Positions 1 to 8,329 of a DNA stretch of 64,000 bases are shown piece by piece. Position 1 is the first letter of the stretch. Each line of letters opens with the position of its first letter. A program made the position numbers and the translations under genes. The DNA is from Streptomyces sp. NBC_01451 (GTDB lineage: Bacteria > Actinomycetota > Actinomycetes > Streptomycetales > Streptomycetaceae): contig NZ_CP109479.1 in assembly GCF_036227485.1 (NCBI RefSeq), positions 4,526,001-4,590,000 on the forward strand. Reading direction: 5' to 3'. The notes under the pieces are model-generated. The model was not told where the DNA came from, ran no database searches, and worked only from the letters and a program-made list of their open reading frames with translations.

Positions 1-908
1 ATGGCTCGGACGGGCTGAGTCATCTCCGCGTAGGCCGGCAGCACCCACCAGCCGCCGCGATACTGCTCAGCGTGCCGAACCCACTGGGCAGGATCAACTT
101 GCCTTGATTGATGAGTACTGGGTCTCGACCACAGCAACATCATCCGCAGTTCACCACCGAACCAGTTGAAGGTGGGCACCGTCCTGGTGTGTGTGGACGT
201 GCCGCCTTGCCATCCGGAGAGCGTGGGGTAGTGGGACAGCCACTTGGCCACTGCGCTTGAATCCTCCCGCTGCCTGAAGACGGTCATCGGGACTCCGTAC
301 AGATAAGCCACCTCCCACGCGCCAACCGTGCCCTGAGCCTCGTAGCGGAGGGCAGGAAGGTCACTCAGCACCGCCGAGGGCGGGTGTTCACTGGCAGTCT
401 CGGGAACCAAAGGCCAGAGCTCGGCAAGCGTCAGCTTGGTCTTCGCTGGTCACATAGGCGAGCCCATGGCCCGAGCCACACTCTGAGGGGTGCCAGCCTT
501 ATTGACCTCGACCTCTGCCGCCCACAGGCATGTCTGATCACGGGTGTTGAGGACCCTCATACCGTGGCCCGACGGACGGTATTCGTCATCGGTCAGGTGC
601 CCAGAGGCCGCCGCAATCGCTCGACCCGCTTGCGAGAGCGCGTAGAACGCGAAGACCGGCTTCGTCTCGTACCCAGCGCTTTCAGCGCTGCTCAAGAACT
701 GCTCTGCCTGCTCCAGCGCTGCCTGGAACGTCCGCAAGCGCTGCGCATTCTGTCCTGCCATACCCGGAGGCACAGCGCGCATGCGTCGCAATCCCCGCAG
801 TGCCTCTCGGCGGCGCAAGGACTCACCGTTCAATGACGACCCCACGATCCCACCTCCACCCAAGGAGAAGAGGGCGAACGGGGACCAAACGGCTGTAGCG
901 GCGGACAT
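1..908 (-). pseudogene. YaaC-family protein gene, interrupted by an in-frame TGA, 3' end outside window
   Basis: Reading leftward from ATG at 906-908, the protein carries the YaaC-family signature FYALSQAGRAIAAA and the following SGHG element. The frame is broken by TGA at 450-452, then continues in the same frame with recognisable coding sequence (LTLAELWPLVPE, then LRYEAQGTVGAWEVAYLYG) to the window edge. No frameshift is needed to rejoin the halves, so this is a single nonsense change, a sequencing error or a readthrough. YaaC proteins have no well-established function. The gene lies between the integrase terminator and the presumed tRNA attachment site, the same slot that holds a DUF4145 gene in the right element. 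The start is uncertain; an upstream GTG/ATG in frame is possible but lacks coding character. Confidence 0.6.
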
Positions 909-978
909 GGTGAAGCAACATGCCAGACAAGATAGAGAGTGATACGTCACAAGGTCTTGGAATTTCCCGGACCAAAGC

Positions 979-1011
979 GGAAGCCCAGACCGACTAGCGG
1001 TCTGGGCTTCC
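979..1011. terminator. Strong hairpin between integrase 3' end and YaaC-family gene
   Basis: A perfect 14-bp inverted repeat (979-992 with 998-1011) with a 5-nt loop lies just beyond the int stop codon. It can act as the terminator for the leftward int transcript. It also sits just upstream of the presumed start of the YaaC-family gene and would insulate it. Confidence 0.75.
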
Positions 1012-1037
1012 GTGATCATCAGGTCTCCGTTTGCCGA

Positions 1038-2273
1038 TTACACCTGGTCGCTGTCCCACAGCGCGTGACCAACCTGGTCGGCAACCTTCTTGAGCATGGA
1101 GCCCGTCACATGCATGTACCGAGCACGCATCCTGGCGGCTCCCCCAGGCTCCCAACCCATGATGGCGTCGACTACGACGTCCGGGACTCCGAGGATCAGG
1201 AGGACGGTCGCGGCGGTGTGGCGAGCGTCATGGAGACGGCCGTTCCGGACCCCGGCATCCCGAAGCAGCCGCTTCCAGATGTGGAAGTCGGTGTTCGGGC
1301 TCAGCGCTCCGCCGATAGGCGAGGCGAAGATGTACCCCTTGCCCTCCCAGTCGGCACCAGCCGCGATCCGCTCCCGCTCCTGGGCCCCCTTATGCAGCCG
1401 GAGAATCTTGATCAGCGGATCGGGCAGGCCGATGGTTCGCCGTCCGGCGCGCGACTTGGTGGACTTGTGCTCGCGCCGGGTCTGTTCCCGCTTGGGGCAG
1501 TAGCCCGCCTTACGGCCGCACGGATTGGCGCCGCAGCCGTGCGCGTACTTGGGACGGAGCCGGTTCTTGCGGATGCGTGCGTATCCCGCGTCCAGGTCGA
1601 CGTCTTCCCAGTGGAGCCCGAGCGCTTCCCCTTGGCGGAGGCCCAGGGCCAGGGCGACGACCCAACGCGCACTGTTGCGGAGCTTGGCCGCCTCGACGAG
1701 CAGTCGCTGTACCTCCTCGATCGTGTAGGGCTCGATGTCCTCTTCTTCGAGGCGGGGAGCCTTCGCGATCTCCGCCGCGTTCGTGGTGGCGTGACCACGC
1801 CGGACGGCCTCACCGAGGGCGACCCGGATCGTCCGGTGCGCGTGGTGGGCGGTGCCGGCGGAGCTCCCGGATGCCTGCATTTTCCCGTAGAAGCGTTCGA
1901 GGTGCTCCGGCTCCAGGCGGTCGAGCTTGTGGGCACCCAGGCCGGGGACGAGGTGAACGCGCACGTCGACCTCATAGCCGTCATACGTGTTCTCGGAGAC
2001 GTACGGCTTGGCGATGTTCTCGACCCAGTGCTCAAGCCAGGCTTGGAGCGTCCAGCTCTGCCCCGGCTTCCTGAGCTTCTTGTCGTCTCGCGCCCGCTCC
2101 ATCTCGCGGACGGCCTTGGTCACTTCGGCCTTGGTCTTGCGCTCGATGTGGCGGCGGTCGGGCTTCCCGTCGTCTCGGACTCCGACGGTCACTCGGCCGT
2201 GCCACTTGCCGTCCTTGCCGAGGTAGATCGACGAGGCGCCGTTGGGCTGACGGGTGCGGTTCTTCTCTGCCAT
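1038..2273 (-). CDS. int: Tyrosine site-specific integrase of the left AICE
   Basis: A 411-residue phage-type recombinase that integrates and, with Xis, excises the element at a tRNA-Ser gene. The N-terminus has the AP2-like arm-binding segment (SSIYLGKDGKWHGRV). The catalytic domain shows GLRQGEALGLHW with the first Arg, LHDARHTAATVLL with the HxxR pair, and a late Tyr in ARYMHV. A Cys-rich insertion (AHGCGANPCGRKAGYCP) resembles a metal-binding knuckle and is shared with the right-element integrase. The ATG at 2271-2273 has a purine-rich ribosome site (GAGGGGG) and matches the N-terminus of the sibling integrase. It follows xis by 10 bp and is probably cotranscribed with rep and xis. Confidence 0.95.
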   Translation of the reverse strand: MAEKNRTRQPNGASSIYLGKDGKWHGRVTVGVRDDGKPDRRHIERKTKAEVTKAVREMERARDDKKLRKPGQSWTLQAWLEHWVENIAKPYVSENTYDGYEVDVRVHLVPGLGAHKLDRLEPEHLERFYGKMQASGSSAGTAHHAHRTIRVALGEAVRRGHATTNAAEIAKAPRLEEEDIEPYTIEEVQRLLVEAAKLRNSARWVVALALGLRQGEALGLHWEDVDLDAGYARIRKNRLRPKYAHGCGANPCGRKAGYCPKREQTRREHKSTKSRAGRRTIGLPDPLIKILRLHKGAQERERIAAGADWEGKGYIFASPIGGALSPNTDFHIWKRLLRDAGVRNGRLHDARHTAATVLLILGVPDVVVDAIMGWEPGGAARMRARYMHVTGSMLKKVADQVGHALWDSDQV

Positions 2274-2283
2274 GTTGTCCCCC

Positions 2284-2517
2284 TCAGGCCGCTTGGGCAG
2301 GTCGGTGGCGCAGCTTGGCCACGAAGGTGGGTACGGCATCGGCCGGGACGCGCCGCAGCCGACCTACCATGACCGACTCGATCTCTCCGGCGAGGACGAG
2401 CCGGAAGCACGTCGTACGGCCGATACGGAGGCGCCTGGCCGCCTCCTCGACGGTCAGGAGGGCCAAAGACGGGTCTGAGGATTCAGGCCGGAGGGTGGTG
2501 ACTTGGGGCTCAGCCAC
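2284..2517 (-). CDS. xis: Excisionase / MerR-like helix-turn-helix DNA-binding protein
   Basis: A 77-residue protein with the AICE Xis signature LLTVEEAARRLRIGRTTCF followed by GRLRRVPADAVP, a winged-helix excisionase fold. It directs the integrase toward excision. A GTG at 2515-2517 overlaps the rep stop codon and is preceded by GGAGAG, so translational coupling to rep is likely. An earlier start would need a long Pro-rich extension overlapping rep. The sibling Xis in the right element has the same length and is nearly identical in its core. Confidence 0.9.
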   Translation of the reverse strand: MAEPQVTTLRPESSDPSLALLTVEEAARRLRIGRTTCFRLVLAGEIESVMVGRLRRVPADAVPTFVAKLRHRPAQAA

Positions 2518-3871
2518 GGGTGGGCTCTCCTTCCGTTCCGGGGGCGGGTTCGAGGGATGCGGCAAGCCAGGCTTCGGTGTCGGACAGGCCGGTTCCGGCG
2601 AAGACCCAGTGGGCGAGGACGTATGTCGTGCCCGTCTCGTGTTGCGTTCGCGGGGCGTTGTGTTGGGCGCGGCGCCATTCGGCGCGGGCATCGCGTAGGG
2701 CGCCGAGGGTGGTGGAGTAGCGGCGGGACTTGGTGGAGAAGTGGCCGCGGAAGCCGAGCATGTGGGCCCAGGCGCGCAGGCGGAGGTGTTCGAGGTCCTT
2801 GCGGGCGCCGAGGGTCCAGGCGGTTCGGATGAGACGGCGGGCGTGGTCGCTGATGTCGAACTGGGCGAGTTCGGCGGCGAACTTGAGCGGGCGGTCGAGG
2901 GCGCCCGTCGCAGCTTCGGCGCCCTTGGTGGCGTACTTGGCGATGTACGCGGCTACTGCGCGTTCGGTGAGCTCCTGGCCGTCGTTGAAATCGGCGGATC
3001 GGATGGTGCGTACGTCGAGTTGGCGGCCGAAGGTGAAGGTGTGGGTGCGGCCGTCGATGGTCGGGCCGTCTACTCGGACCTTGGTGGCAGCCGCTTCGAT
3101 GGCGTCGGTGAGGAGTTCGGCGGTCGCCCAGGCCGGGGGCGGGGTGTCGCCGCCGGTCGGGCCGTCGATGCGTATGACGGCGTGGAAGTGGACGGCACCG
3201 CGCTTCTGGTACTCGGCGACCTTGGCGAAGGACACGCGCGCGTGTTCGCGGAAGCGTCGCTGTGACAGGCCCGCCCGCTTGGCGACCTCGCGGCGCAGGT
3301 AGGTGGAGAAGCGTCGCCAGAGCGGTCCGGCGTGGGCGTTCCAGAGGACGGCGGTTTCGTAGTCGTACGTGTCCGGGTTGAGCGGGGTGCCAAGGGCGTC
3401 GTCGTCCTGGTCGTGGCGGGCGCCGCAGCGGCAGGGGCGGACCGTTCCGGCCGGGCCGGTGGGGCGGTTGTGGACGGGGCCGAAGCCGGGTGCGGTGAAG
3501 GTGGCGAAGACGCGGGGGTGGGCGGCGACTTGTTCCGGGGTGCCCTTGCCGCCGCGCAGGCCGGAGGTGATCAGGTGGAAGGTGTCGCGGCGGTAGACCT
3601 CGGAGCAGGCCGGGCAGCGGGTGGTGCGGCGGTTGTTGCAGCGAACGAGGAGGTGGCCGGCCGGGAGGGTGGCGGAGTCGAGGTGGTGGAGGACGTTGCC
3701 GATTTCGCCGGTGCGGGCGTTCACGTCGTACTCGGTGCGGTGGCCGTCGAGGCGGATGGGGTGGGTGCAGCCGCCAAGGCCGGAGAGCTGCTGGACGATA
3801 CCGGGCAGGGTGCCGTGCTGGGCCAGCTTGGCGAGTTCCGGCAGTGGAGGCGTGGTGGTGCGGGTGAAGAT
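2510..3871 (-). CDS. repSA: RepSA-like rolling-circle replication initiator (putative ATC start)
   Basis: This is the replication initiator for the excised circular element. A Cys-rich zinc-finger-like region (CNNRRTTRCPACSEVYRRD) precedes the rolling-circle domain. The HUH motif is visible in GAVHFHAVIRID, and later Tyr residues could be catalytic. The family N-terminus (GGCTHPIRL) lies upstream of the first usable GTG (3722-3724). Between that GTG and the in-frame stop further upstream there is no ATG, GTG or TTG. An ATC at 3869-3871 stands 6 nt after a perfect AGAAGGAG, so I place the start there (453 residues); starting at GTG 3724 would give 404 residues and lose the conserved N-terminus. 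The stop overlaps the xis start. A mutated ATG or a deliberately weak start are both possible. Confidence 0.8.
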   Translation of the reverse strand: MFTRTTTPPLPELAKLAQHGTLPGIVQQLSGLGGCTHPIRLDGHRTEYDVNARTGEIGNVLHHLDSATLPAGHLLVRCNNRRTTRCPACSEVYRRDTFHLITSGLRGGKGTPEQVAAHPRVFATFTAPGFGPVHNRPTGPAGTVRPCRCGARHDQDDDALGTPLNPDTYDYETAVLWNAHAGPLWRRFSTYLRREVAKRAGLSQRRFREHARVSFAKVAEYQKRGAVHFHAVIRIDGPTGGDTPPPAWATAELLTDAIEAAATKVRVDGPTIDGRTHTFTFGRQLDVRTIRSADFNDGQELTERAVAAYIAKYATKGAEAATGALDRPLKFAAELAQFDISDHARRLIRTAWTLGARKDLEHLRLRAWAHMLGFRGHFSTKSRRYSTTLGALRDARAEWRRAQHNAPRTQHETGTTYVLAHWVFAGTGLSDTEAWLAASLEPAPGTEGEPTRG

Positions 3872-3974
3872 GGCGTACTCCTTCTGGCTGGCTGGCTTGC
3901 TTGGTCAGGAGGGATGGCCCCGGGACGGCCGGATGCTTGGCCGTGTCATGGCCGCCCCGGGAGCCGAGCGCCGT

Positions 3975-4223
3975 TCAGCGCCGGTGCTGCTCGCGGATGA
4001 GGGAGCGCAGGACCACGGCAGCGATGGCAACGGAGATGGCCGAGACGGCGACGGCAGCCAGGAGCGCGGTGAGGACCACACCGCCCACGACTACGGCCGC
4101 AACGGCTCCGGTGCTGATGGATACCGCCGGGAGTGAGCGTCGTACGGGCGCGGCCTGGTCGGCCGGTGTGTGCGTGTGTGCGGGCGGCGGGGTGGGGGTG
4201 TCGGGGTACTTGGGCAGGAACAC
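3975..4223 (-). CDS. SpdD-like small membrane spread protein
   Basis: An 82-residue protein with a Pro-rich N-terminal half and one long hydrophobic stretch (residues about 38-70), ending in basic residues. This matches small Spd proteins of Streptomyces conjugative elements that help spread the element between mycelial compartments. It lies in the leftward transfer operon between the other spread genes and rep, which starts 103 bp downstream. The assignment rests on size, membrane segment and position, not on a catalytic motif. Confidence 0.7.
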   Translation of the reverse strand: MFLPKYPDTPTPPPAHTHTPADQAAPVRRSLPAVSISTGAVAAVVVGGVVLTALLAAVAVSAISVAIAAVVLRSLIREQHRR

Positions 4224-4242
4224 GGCAGGCTTCTCCTTATCT

Positions 4243-4252
4243 ACTCGTCTAG
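4243..4252. promoter_or_regulatory. KorSA-type operator-like site upstream of spdD
   Basis: ACTCGTCTAG here is the exact reverse complement of CTAGACGAGT found at 8330-8339 between the repressor and Nudix genes. It lies 20 bp upstream of the spdD start and overlaps the end of the preceding small gene. It is a candidate binding site for the element's GntR repressor. Confidence 0.5.
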
Positions 4253-4443
4253 TTATGTGTGCCGTTTATGACGTCCACGCCGTCGCGGGTACCGGAGTCG
4301 ATGGCCGGGGCCATGAAGGTGCGCGAGAGCAGGAAGCCGAACAGGGCGATCACGACGACGATCCAGGTGCGGACGCCGAGGAACTTGACCGCTCCCCAGG
4401 CGATGAGTCCGAGGACGAAGACGAGCGGCAGGCTGACAGTCAC
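4249..4443 (-). CDS. Small two-segment membrane protein, Spd-like
   Basis: A 64-residue protein made almost entirely of two hydrophobic segments (LPLVFVLGLIAWGAVKF and WIVVVIALFGFLLS) with a short polar tail. The GTG at 4441-4443 is preceded by AAAGGA and gives a compact product; longer readings add a Pro/Ala-rich stretch that looks non-coding. It is typical of the spread genes between traB and rep in AICEs. A detailed role is not known. Confidence 0.7.
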   Translation of the reverse strand: MTVSLPLVFVLGLIAWGAVKFLGVRTWIVVVIALFGFLLSRTFMAPAIDSGTRDGVDVINGTHN

Positions 4444-4459
4444 GGTGTGCAGGGTCCTT

Positions 4460-4651
4460 TCAGCGGACAGAGCAGGTGTGGGTGCGGGCGGCGAGTTCGG
4501 CGGCGGCGCGGCTGTCGTAGTCGGCGGAGAAGCCGCAGCGTGGGGCGGTGCAGGCGGCGGTGTGCTTCTCGCGGCCCCGGCCGTCGTAGGACGTGGCAAC
4601 CTGGACGGGGCCGATGCGGGTGACGTTGCGGAAGCGGCGGTTGGCTGACAC
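4460..4651 (-). CDS. AICE mobile element transfer protein (63 residues)
   Basis: A small protein recognised by FRNVTRIGPVQVATSYD, GREKHTAACTAP and the Cys-containing AELAARTHTCSVR tail, found in many Streptomyces AICE transfer operons. The two Cys/His-containing segments suggest a small metal-stabilised or nucleic-acid-binding fold. The GTG at 4649-4651 is preceded by GGAAAGG. It lies between the DUF2637 gene and the next membrane protein in the leftward operon. Its biochemical role in transfer is not established. Confidence 0.8.
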   Translation of the reverse strand: MSANRRFRNVTRIGPVQVATSYDGRGREKHTAACTAPRCGFSADYDSRAAAELAARTHTCSVR

Positions 4652-4704
4652 AGCCGGTTTCCTTTCCTTTGCTCGCTTGTCTGGGGGCGCGCGGACGTGT
4701 GTAA

Positions 4705-4896
4705 ATGACCGGCATGTCACAAGGGGCGCGGCAACTGGCCGCAGTCGGTACGGCCGCGTTGATACTCGGGCTCGCGTGTGCCGGGGGAAGGTGGTGGTTG
4801 GGCGAGTCCTGGGCCACCGTGATCACCACGTGCTGCCTTGAAGTACTGATCATTTCGGCCGTCATCGGAACGCGGCGACTGATCCGGAAGCGGTAA
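4705..4896 (+). CDS. Possible small membrane protein, opposite orientation to the tra operon
   Basis: A 63-residue frame with two hydrophobic segments and a basic C-terminus (GTRRLIRKR), in an otherwise empty 267-bp gap of the leftward transfer operon. A second ATG lies four codons in. No convincing ribosome site is visible and I do not recognise the family, so it may be a chance frame. Confidence 0.35.
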   Translation: MTGMSQGARQLAAVGTAALILGLACAGGRWWLGESWATVITTCCLEVLIISAVIGTRRLIRKR

Positions 4897-4918
4897 AGCC
4901 TCCCGGCAGGGCCCGCCT

Positions 4919-5575
4919 TCAGAGTTGGGCGGCGATGGCGTCGGCCATGTGGGCGGGGACGCCGAGGCGTGCGCGGAGGGTGGGGGTGTCGATGGGTGCT
5001 CCCGTGCGGGTGTGGTGTTCGGCGGCGACCTTCCGCGCGTGCTGGACCAGGGCGGCCGGGACGGGCGGGACAGATACGGCGGGTTGTTCGGGAGCCGGGG
5101 TCGGGGCCGGTTGGGCAGGTTCGGGCGTGTCCTCCTGGTCCTCGATGCTCTCGATGACCTCGGCGGCGTTCTCGGATGTCGCCGTCGGTGCGGAGTGCGC
5201 GAGGAGTGTTCCGCCGAGGAAGGCGACCGCAGGCCAGCCCGCGACGAGTATGCGCAGCCAGGCCGGCACGTCCGTCATGTCGAGGAGTCCGGCGGTAGCC
5301 ACGTTGGCACCGAGGGACGCGGCGAGCGCGATGACGAACCAGCACCAGGCAGCCGCTTTCGTGTGGCCGGACCGCAGTCGGCGCCAGGCGACGACGAGCA
5401 GCAGGTCGACCGAGACGGGATATGCCCACGCCTTCCACCCGTCCTGTCCGGCTGCCGAGGCGACGTCGTGCAGGTGGGCGAAGGACAGTGCGGCGGCGAT
5501 GAGCGCCTGTACAAGTACCGCGTCGATGCGGGCCAGTTGGGCGCGCGTGGTGTCGCTCCTTCCGGGTTCAGGCAT
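4919..5575 (-). CDS. DUF2637 membrane protein (SpdB-like spread protein)
   Basis: A 218-residue protein with about four transmembrane segments in the first 125 residues (starting ALIAAALSFAHLHDVASAAG), which is the DUF2637 pattern. An acidic/Pro-rich linker and a C-terminal helical segment (TRTGAPIDTPTLRARLGV) follow and could bind DNA or TraB. It sits 45 bp downstream of traB in the transfer operon. SpdB-like proteins are thought to work with TraB in intramycelial spread. Confidence 0.85.
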   Translation of the reverse strand: MPEPGRSDTTRAQLARIDAVLVQALIAAALSFAHLHDVASAAGQDGWKAWAYPVSVDLLLVVAWRRLRSGHTKAAAWCWFVIALAASLGANVATAGLLDMTDVPAWLRILVAGWPAVAFLGGTLLAHSAPTATSENAAEVIESIEDQEDTPEPAQPAPTPAPEQPAVSVPPVPAALVQHARKVAAEHHTRTGAPIDTPTLRARLGVPAHMADAIAAQL

Positions 5576-5620
5576 GGGAGGGGTAGGGAGTCGGCGACAG
5601 GAGTTGGGCGGGGAGGAGTG

Positions 5621-6997
5621 TCAGTCGGTCACGGGACGCGGCTGGAGAGCCGGGGCCGGTGCTTCCACGGCCGGTACGGGCACGTCGGGCCGGAAGGGCT
5701 TGAGCGCGGGCAGGTCGGGCACCAGGTGGGCCGACTCGCGGCAGATCTCGGCGGCGTCGCCGAGGGAGAGGTACGGGGTGCGGATGCGGGACCAGCCGCC
5801 GGAGGTGTCACCGGCCACGGCGAGGCCGGGGCGTTCGGGAGCGATGGCGCAGGCGGCGCCGACGGCTTCGGGGGCGATGTCGCCGAGGGCCATCTTGGCG
5901 GAGGCTTCGTCGTTGACGCGGTGGCAGACCCGGCCGGTCAGCTGGGCGCGGAGCATGGTGGCACCCTTGCCGAGTTCGGCGCCGAAGCGCTGTCCGCAGA
6001 CCTCCAGGTAGATGCCGGCGGCTCGACCGAGCTGGGCAAGCCGGATGAGCTGGGTGACCATCTCGTCCCGCCGTTCCTCCTCCTTCTTCGTGACGACGAG
6101 GAAGAGTTCGGCCACCTCGTCGACGAACAGCACGATGGGTACGGGGCGTTGGTTGTCGGGCAGGCCCCAGATGTCCGAGGTGATCTCCTCGTCCGGGGTG
6201 CCGGGTGCGATGCCCTGGCGGGCCTTGATCAGGTCGTAGCGGTCCTCCATTTCCTTGATGAGCGCGAGCAGTAGCTCGGCCGCCTGGTCGGGGTCGGTGG
6301 CGAGTGCGGAGAGCCGGGCGGCGAAGGGTGCCAGTTCGACGCCGCGCTTGCAGTCGATGCCGACCAGGGCGACGGGTTGCCGGGCGAGTCCGGTGACGAG
6401 GTGGCGCAGGTACATGGACTTGCCCGACAGGGTTGCGCCGAGGGTGAGTTGGTGTGGAACGGTCCGGTAGTCGCGTACGAACGCGGTCGCATCCTCCCGC
6501 AGCGCCACAGGAACCTTCAGAAACCCGGTATCGGCCTTGCGGGGCATACGGACCCGGCGCAGCACGTCGAAGCCGACGAGCCGCAGTTCGACGACGCCCG
6601 GCTTGACGGTCGTGACGTACACGGCGTGAACGCCCCAGGCGTGCCGCAGCCGTTCGGCCGAGGCGGCGACGTCGGCGGGTTCCTGCCCCGGCGCGAGCCG
6701 CAGACGTATCCGCAGCCCGGTCGAGGTGGGCCGGATGATGCCCCGGCGCGGCGGTACGGGCCGGACCTCACGCCGGGTGGTGGCCTTCACGGCCAGCACC
6801 CGCAGCCGGGACGGAGCCACAGTCAGGCCGCACGCCTCCATGACCGAGGTGTACGAGCCCAGCAGGCGGGCGGTGGAGATCGGCAGGCCGACCGTGGACC
6901 AGTACGCAGCCGGGTACTTGGCCCGGGTGTAGGTGGCCCCACCGCCGAGCGCGGCGAGAGGACCCCCCACTTCCAGAAGCGTCGTCAGGTCGCTCAT
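5621..6997 (-). CDS. traB: TraB-type FtsK/SpoIIIE DNA translocase
   Basis: A 458-residue conjugation ATPase that moves double-stranded DNA between mycelia as a membrane-anchored hexamer. The Walker A motif is GATLSGKSMYLRHL and the Walker B motif VPIVLFVDEVAEL. The FtsK-like arginine region (QLIRLAQLGRAAGI) and ERPGLAVAGDTSGGWSRIRTPYL follow. There is no strong hydrophobic N-terminal bundle, so membrane anchoring probably relies on the Spd proteins. The ATG at 6995-6997 overlaps the TGA of the upstream SCO3933-type gene, indicating translational coupling. A C-terminal winged-helix DNA-recognition domain is not obvious by eye. Confidence 0.93.
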   Translation of the reverse strand: MSDLTTLLEVGGPLAALGGGATYTRAKYPAAYWSTVGLPISTARLLGSYTSVMEACGLTVAPSRLRVLAVKATTRREVRPVPPRRGIIRPTSTGLRIRLRLAPGQEPADVAASAERLRHAWGVHAVYVTTVKPGVVELRLVGFDVLRRVRMPRKADTGFLKVPVALREDATAFVRDYRTVPHQLTLGATLSGKSMYLRHLVTGLARQPVALVGIDCKRGVELAPFAARLSALATDPDQAAELLLALIKEMEDRYDLIKARQGIAPGTPDEEITSDIWGLPDNQRPVPIVLFVDEVAELFLVVTKKEEERRDEMVTQLIRLAQLGRAAGIYLEVCGQRFGAELGKGATMLRAQLTGRVCHRVNDEASAKMALGDIAPEAVGAACAIAPERPGLAVAGDTSGGWSRIRTPYLSLGDAAEICRESAHLVPDLPALKPFRPDVPVPAVEAPAPALQPRPVTD

Positions 6998-7353
6998 CAG
7001 GCGGTGACCCCTATCGCGGCGGGGAACGCGGCCGGGGTGACAGCGGCGGCCCGGAACGCGATGCCGTGACGCTGCTGCCCGTTGAACACGCTCTCCCACG
7101 GCCGGGCGACAAGCCCCGGCAGCGAGACGGGCGCGCCGAGAGCGAGTCCCTCGGAGACACCGCCCTCGGGAACGGTGACCTTGATCAGCGACGACTCGCC
7201 GTCCTGGATGTGGACGACTCCGATCGTCATCAGTGCTTCACCGCTGACGGCGTCCTTGGCGATCTCGCCCGTCTGACGGTCGCGGACCTTGGGCTCGGGG
7301 GCCTCGGTCAGCAGGATCGTCGCGGCTGAGGTCTCAACACGGATGGTACGCAA
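6997..7353 (-). CDS. SCO3933-family regulatory protein
   Basis: A 118-residue protein of the family found directly upstream of traB in many Streptomyces AICEs. Features are a beta-rich N-terminus (TIRVETSAATILLTEAPEPKVRD), the motif RQTGEIAKDAVSGEALMTIGV, and a C-terminal RPWESVFNGQQRHGIAFRA. TTG at 7351-7353 is used as start, preceded by AGGAG about 9 nt away. Its stop overlaps the traB start. An operator-like sequence sits immediately upstream (7371-7384), so it is probably the first gene of the KorSA-controlled transfer operon. Confidence 0.8.
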   Translation of the reverse strand: MRTIRVETSAATILLTEAPEPKVRDRQTGEIAKDAVSGEALMTIGVVHIQDGESSLIKVTVPEGGVSEGLALGAPVSLPGLVARPWESVFNGQQRHGIAFRAAAVTPAAFPAAIGVTA

Positions 7354-7370
7354 GACAGTTCTCCTACCTA

Positions 7371-7384
7371 GTCATCTATACAAG
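7371..7384. promoter_or_regulatory. Operator-like site upstream of the transfer operon
   Basis: GTCATCTATACAAG matches the longer palindrome at 7447-7460 (CTCGTCTATACGAG) at 11 of 14 positions. It lies 18 bp upstream of the first gene of the leftward operon, where repressor binding would block transcription. Confidence 0.5.
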
Positions 7385-7445
7385 ATGCGTGACGCGCACC
7401 CGATCTTCCGGGCTCACGTGGATCACTCTGACACATAACTTGCCC

Positions 7446-7461
7446 ACTCGTCTATACGAGT
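7446..7461. promoter_or_regulatory. KorSA-type palindromic operator
   Basis: ACTCGTCTATACGAGT is a 6-bp inverted repeat (ACTCGT/ACGAGT) around CTAT, in the gap between the transfer operon promoter and the 3' end of the korSA-like gene. The ACGAGT half-site recurs at 8330-8339 and at 4243-4252 in reverse. A GntR-family repressor encoded next door is the obvious ligand, but binding is inferred. Confidence 0.55.
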
Positions 7462-7522
7462 ATGCCTGTTGGGGTGTACGAGTTCGGAGAAGGAGCCCCG
7501 CGCACCACCGCACGTCATGCGC

Positions 7523-8311
7523 TCACGTCGCCGGGAGCTGGTACGACAGCACGTACGCGTCCGCCGCCATCACGGTGTCGCAGACCTCCACGGCCCGCCC
7601 CTCGGTGTCGTACGCGGTACGGATCAGGTGGATCACGGGCACACCGGAGGCCAGCCGCAGCGTCTTGACCTCGGCCGGCGCGGGCATCCGGGCGCGGATC
7701 TCCTCCTCGAAGTGGTCGAGGCGGTGACCGAGTTCCTCAAGACGGGCGTAGATGCCACCGGGCCCGGGGTTGGGTTCAGCAATCGCTGTACCGCGTGCGA
7801 TGTCGAGGGGGAGGTAGGAGGCGGCGAACTCGACCGGCTTCCCGTCGAGGAGATACCGGCGCCGCCGGGCAAGCACCCGACGTACCGAGCCGAGGCGAGC
7901 GGAGATGTCCTGGCTGGCCTTCTCCTCCTTGACCTCAAGGCTGTCGACCTGGGGGTGACTGCCGGCGGCGTCGGCTTCGACGATGAACGCGGATTTCCCC
8001 TGCTCTCTGTGCCGCCGGGCGAACCGGTCGGAGGCGAGCCGCCGCACGGGCGGCCGGGGCCGTACGAACACGCCCTTGCCGTGCTCGGCGTGCACGAGCC
8101 CCTCGCCCTGGAGGACGGAGAAGGAGTTTCGGACGGTCATCCGGGAAACGCCGTAGTGCTCGACAAGCTCAGCTTCGGAGGGCAGCTTGGCGCCCTCGGT
8201 GAACCGCCCACGGTCGATGGCCTCGCGCAGCTGGTCGGCGATCTGCCGGAAGACCGCACGATCGCTCGTGGGGTCTAGATCACCGAGCAAGCCGGATGGG
8301 AGTGAGGTCAC
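7523..8311 (-). CDS. GntR/HutC-family repressor, KorSA-like
   Basis: A 262-residue regulator. The N-terminal winged helix (residues about 18-88, with LPSEAELVEHYGVSRMTVRNSFSVL in overlapping parts) is GntR-type, and the C-terminal UTRA ligand-binding domain runs from about 100 to 250 (RRRYLLDGKPVEFAASYLP). In pSAM2, KorSA is the GntR repressor of the replication/transfer switch; the position here, between the tra operon and the divergent Nudix gene, is the same. Operator-like repeats lie on both sides. Confidence 0.85.
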   Translation of the reverse strand: MTSLPSGLLGDLDPTSDRAVFRQIADQLREAIDRGRFTEGAKLPSEAELVEHYGVSRMTVRNSFSVLQGEGLVHAEHGKGVFVRPRPPVRRLASDRFARRHREQGKSAFIVEADAAGSHPQVDSLEVKEEKASQDISARLGSVRRVLARRRRYLLDGKPVEFAASYLPLDIARGTAIAEPNPGPGGIYARLEELGHRLDHFEEEIRARMPAPAEVKTLRLASGVPVIHLIRTAYDTEGRAVEVCDTVMAADAYVLSYQLPAT

Positions 8312-8329
8312 GAGTACTCCTTCAGATAT

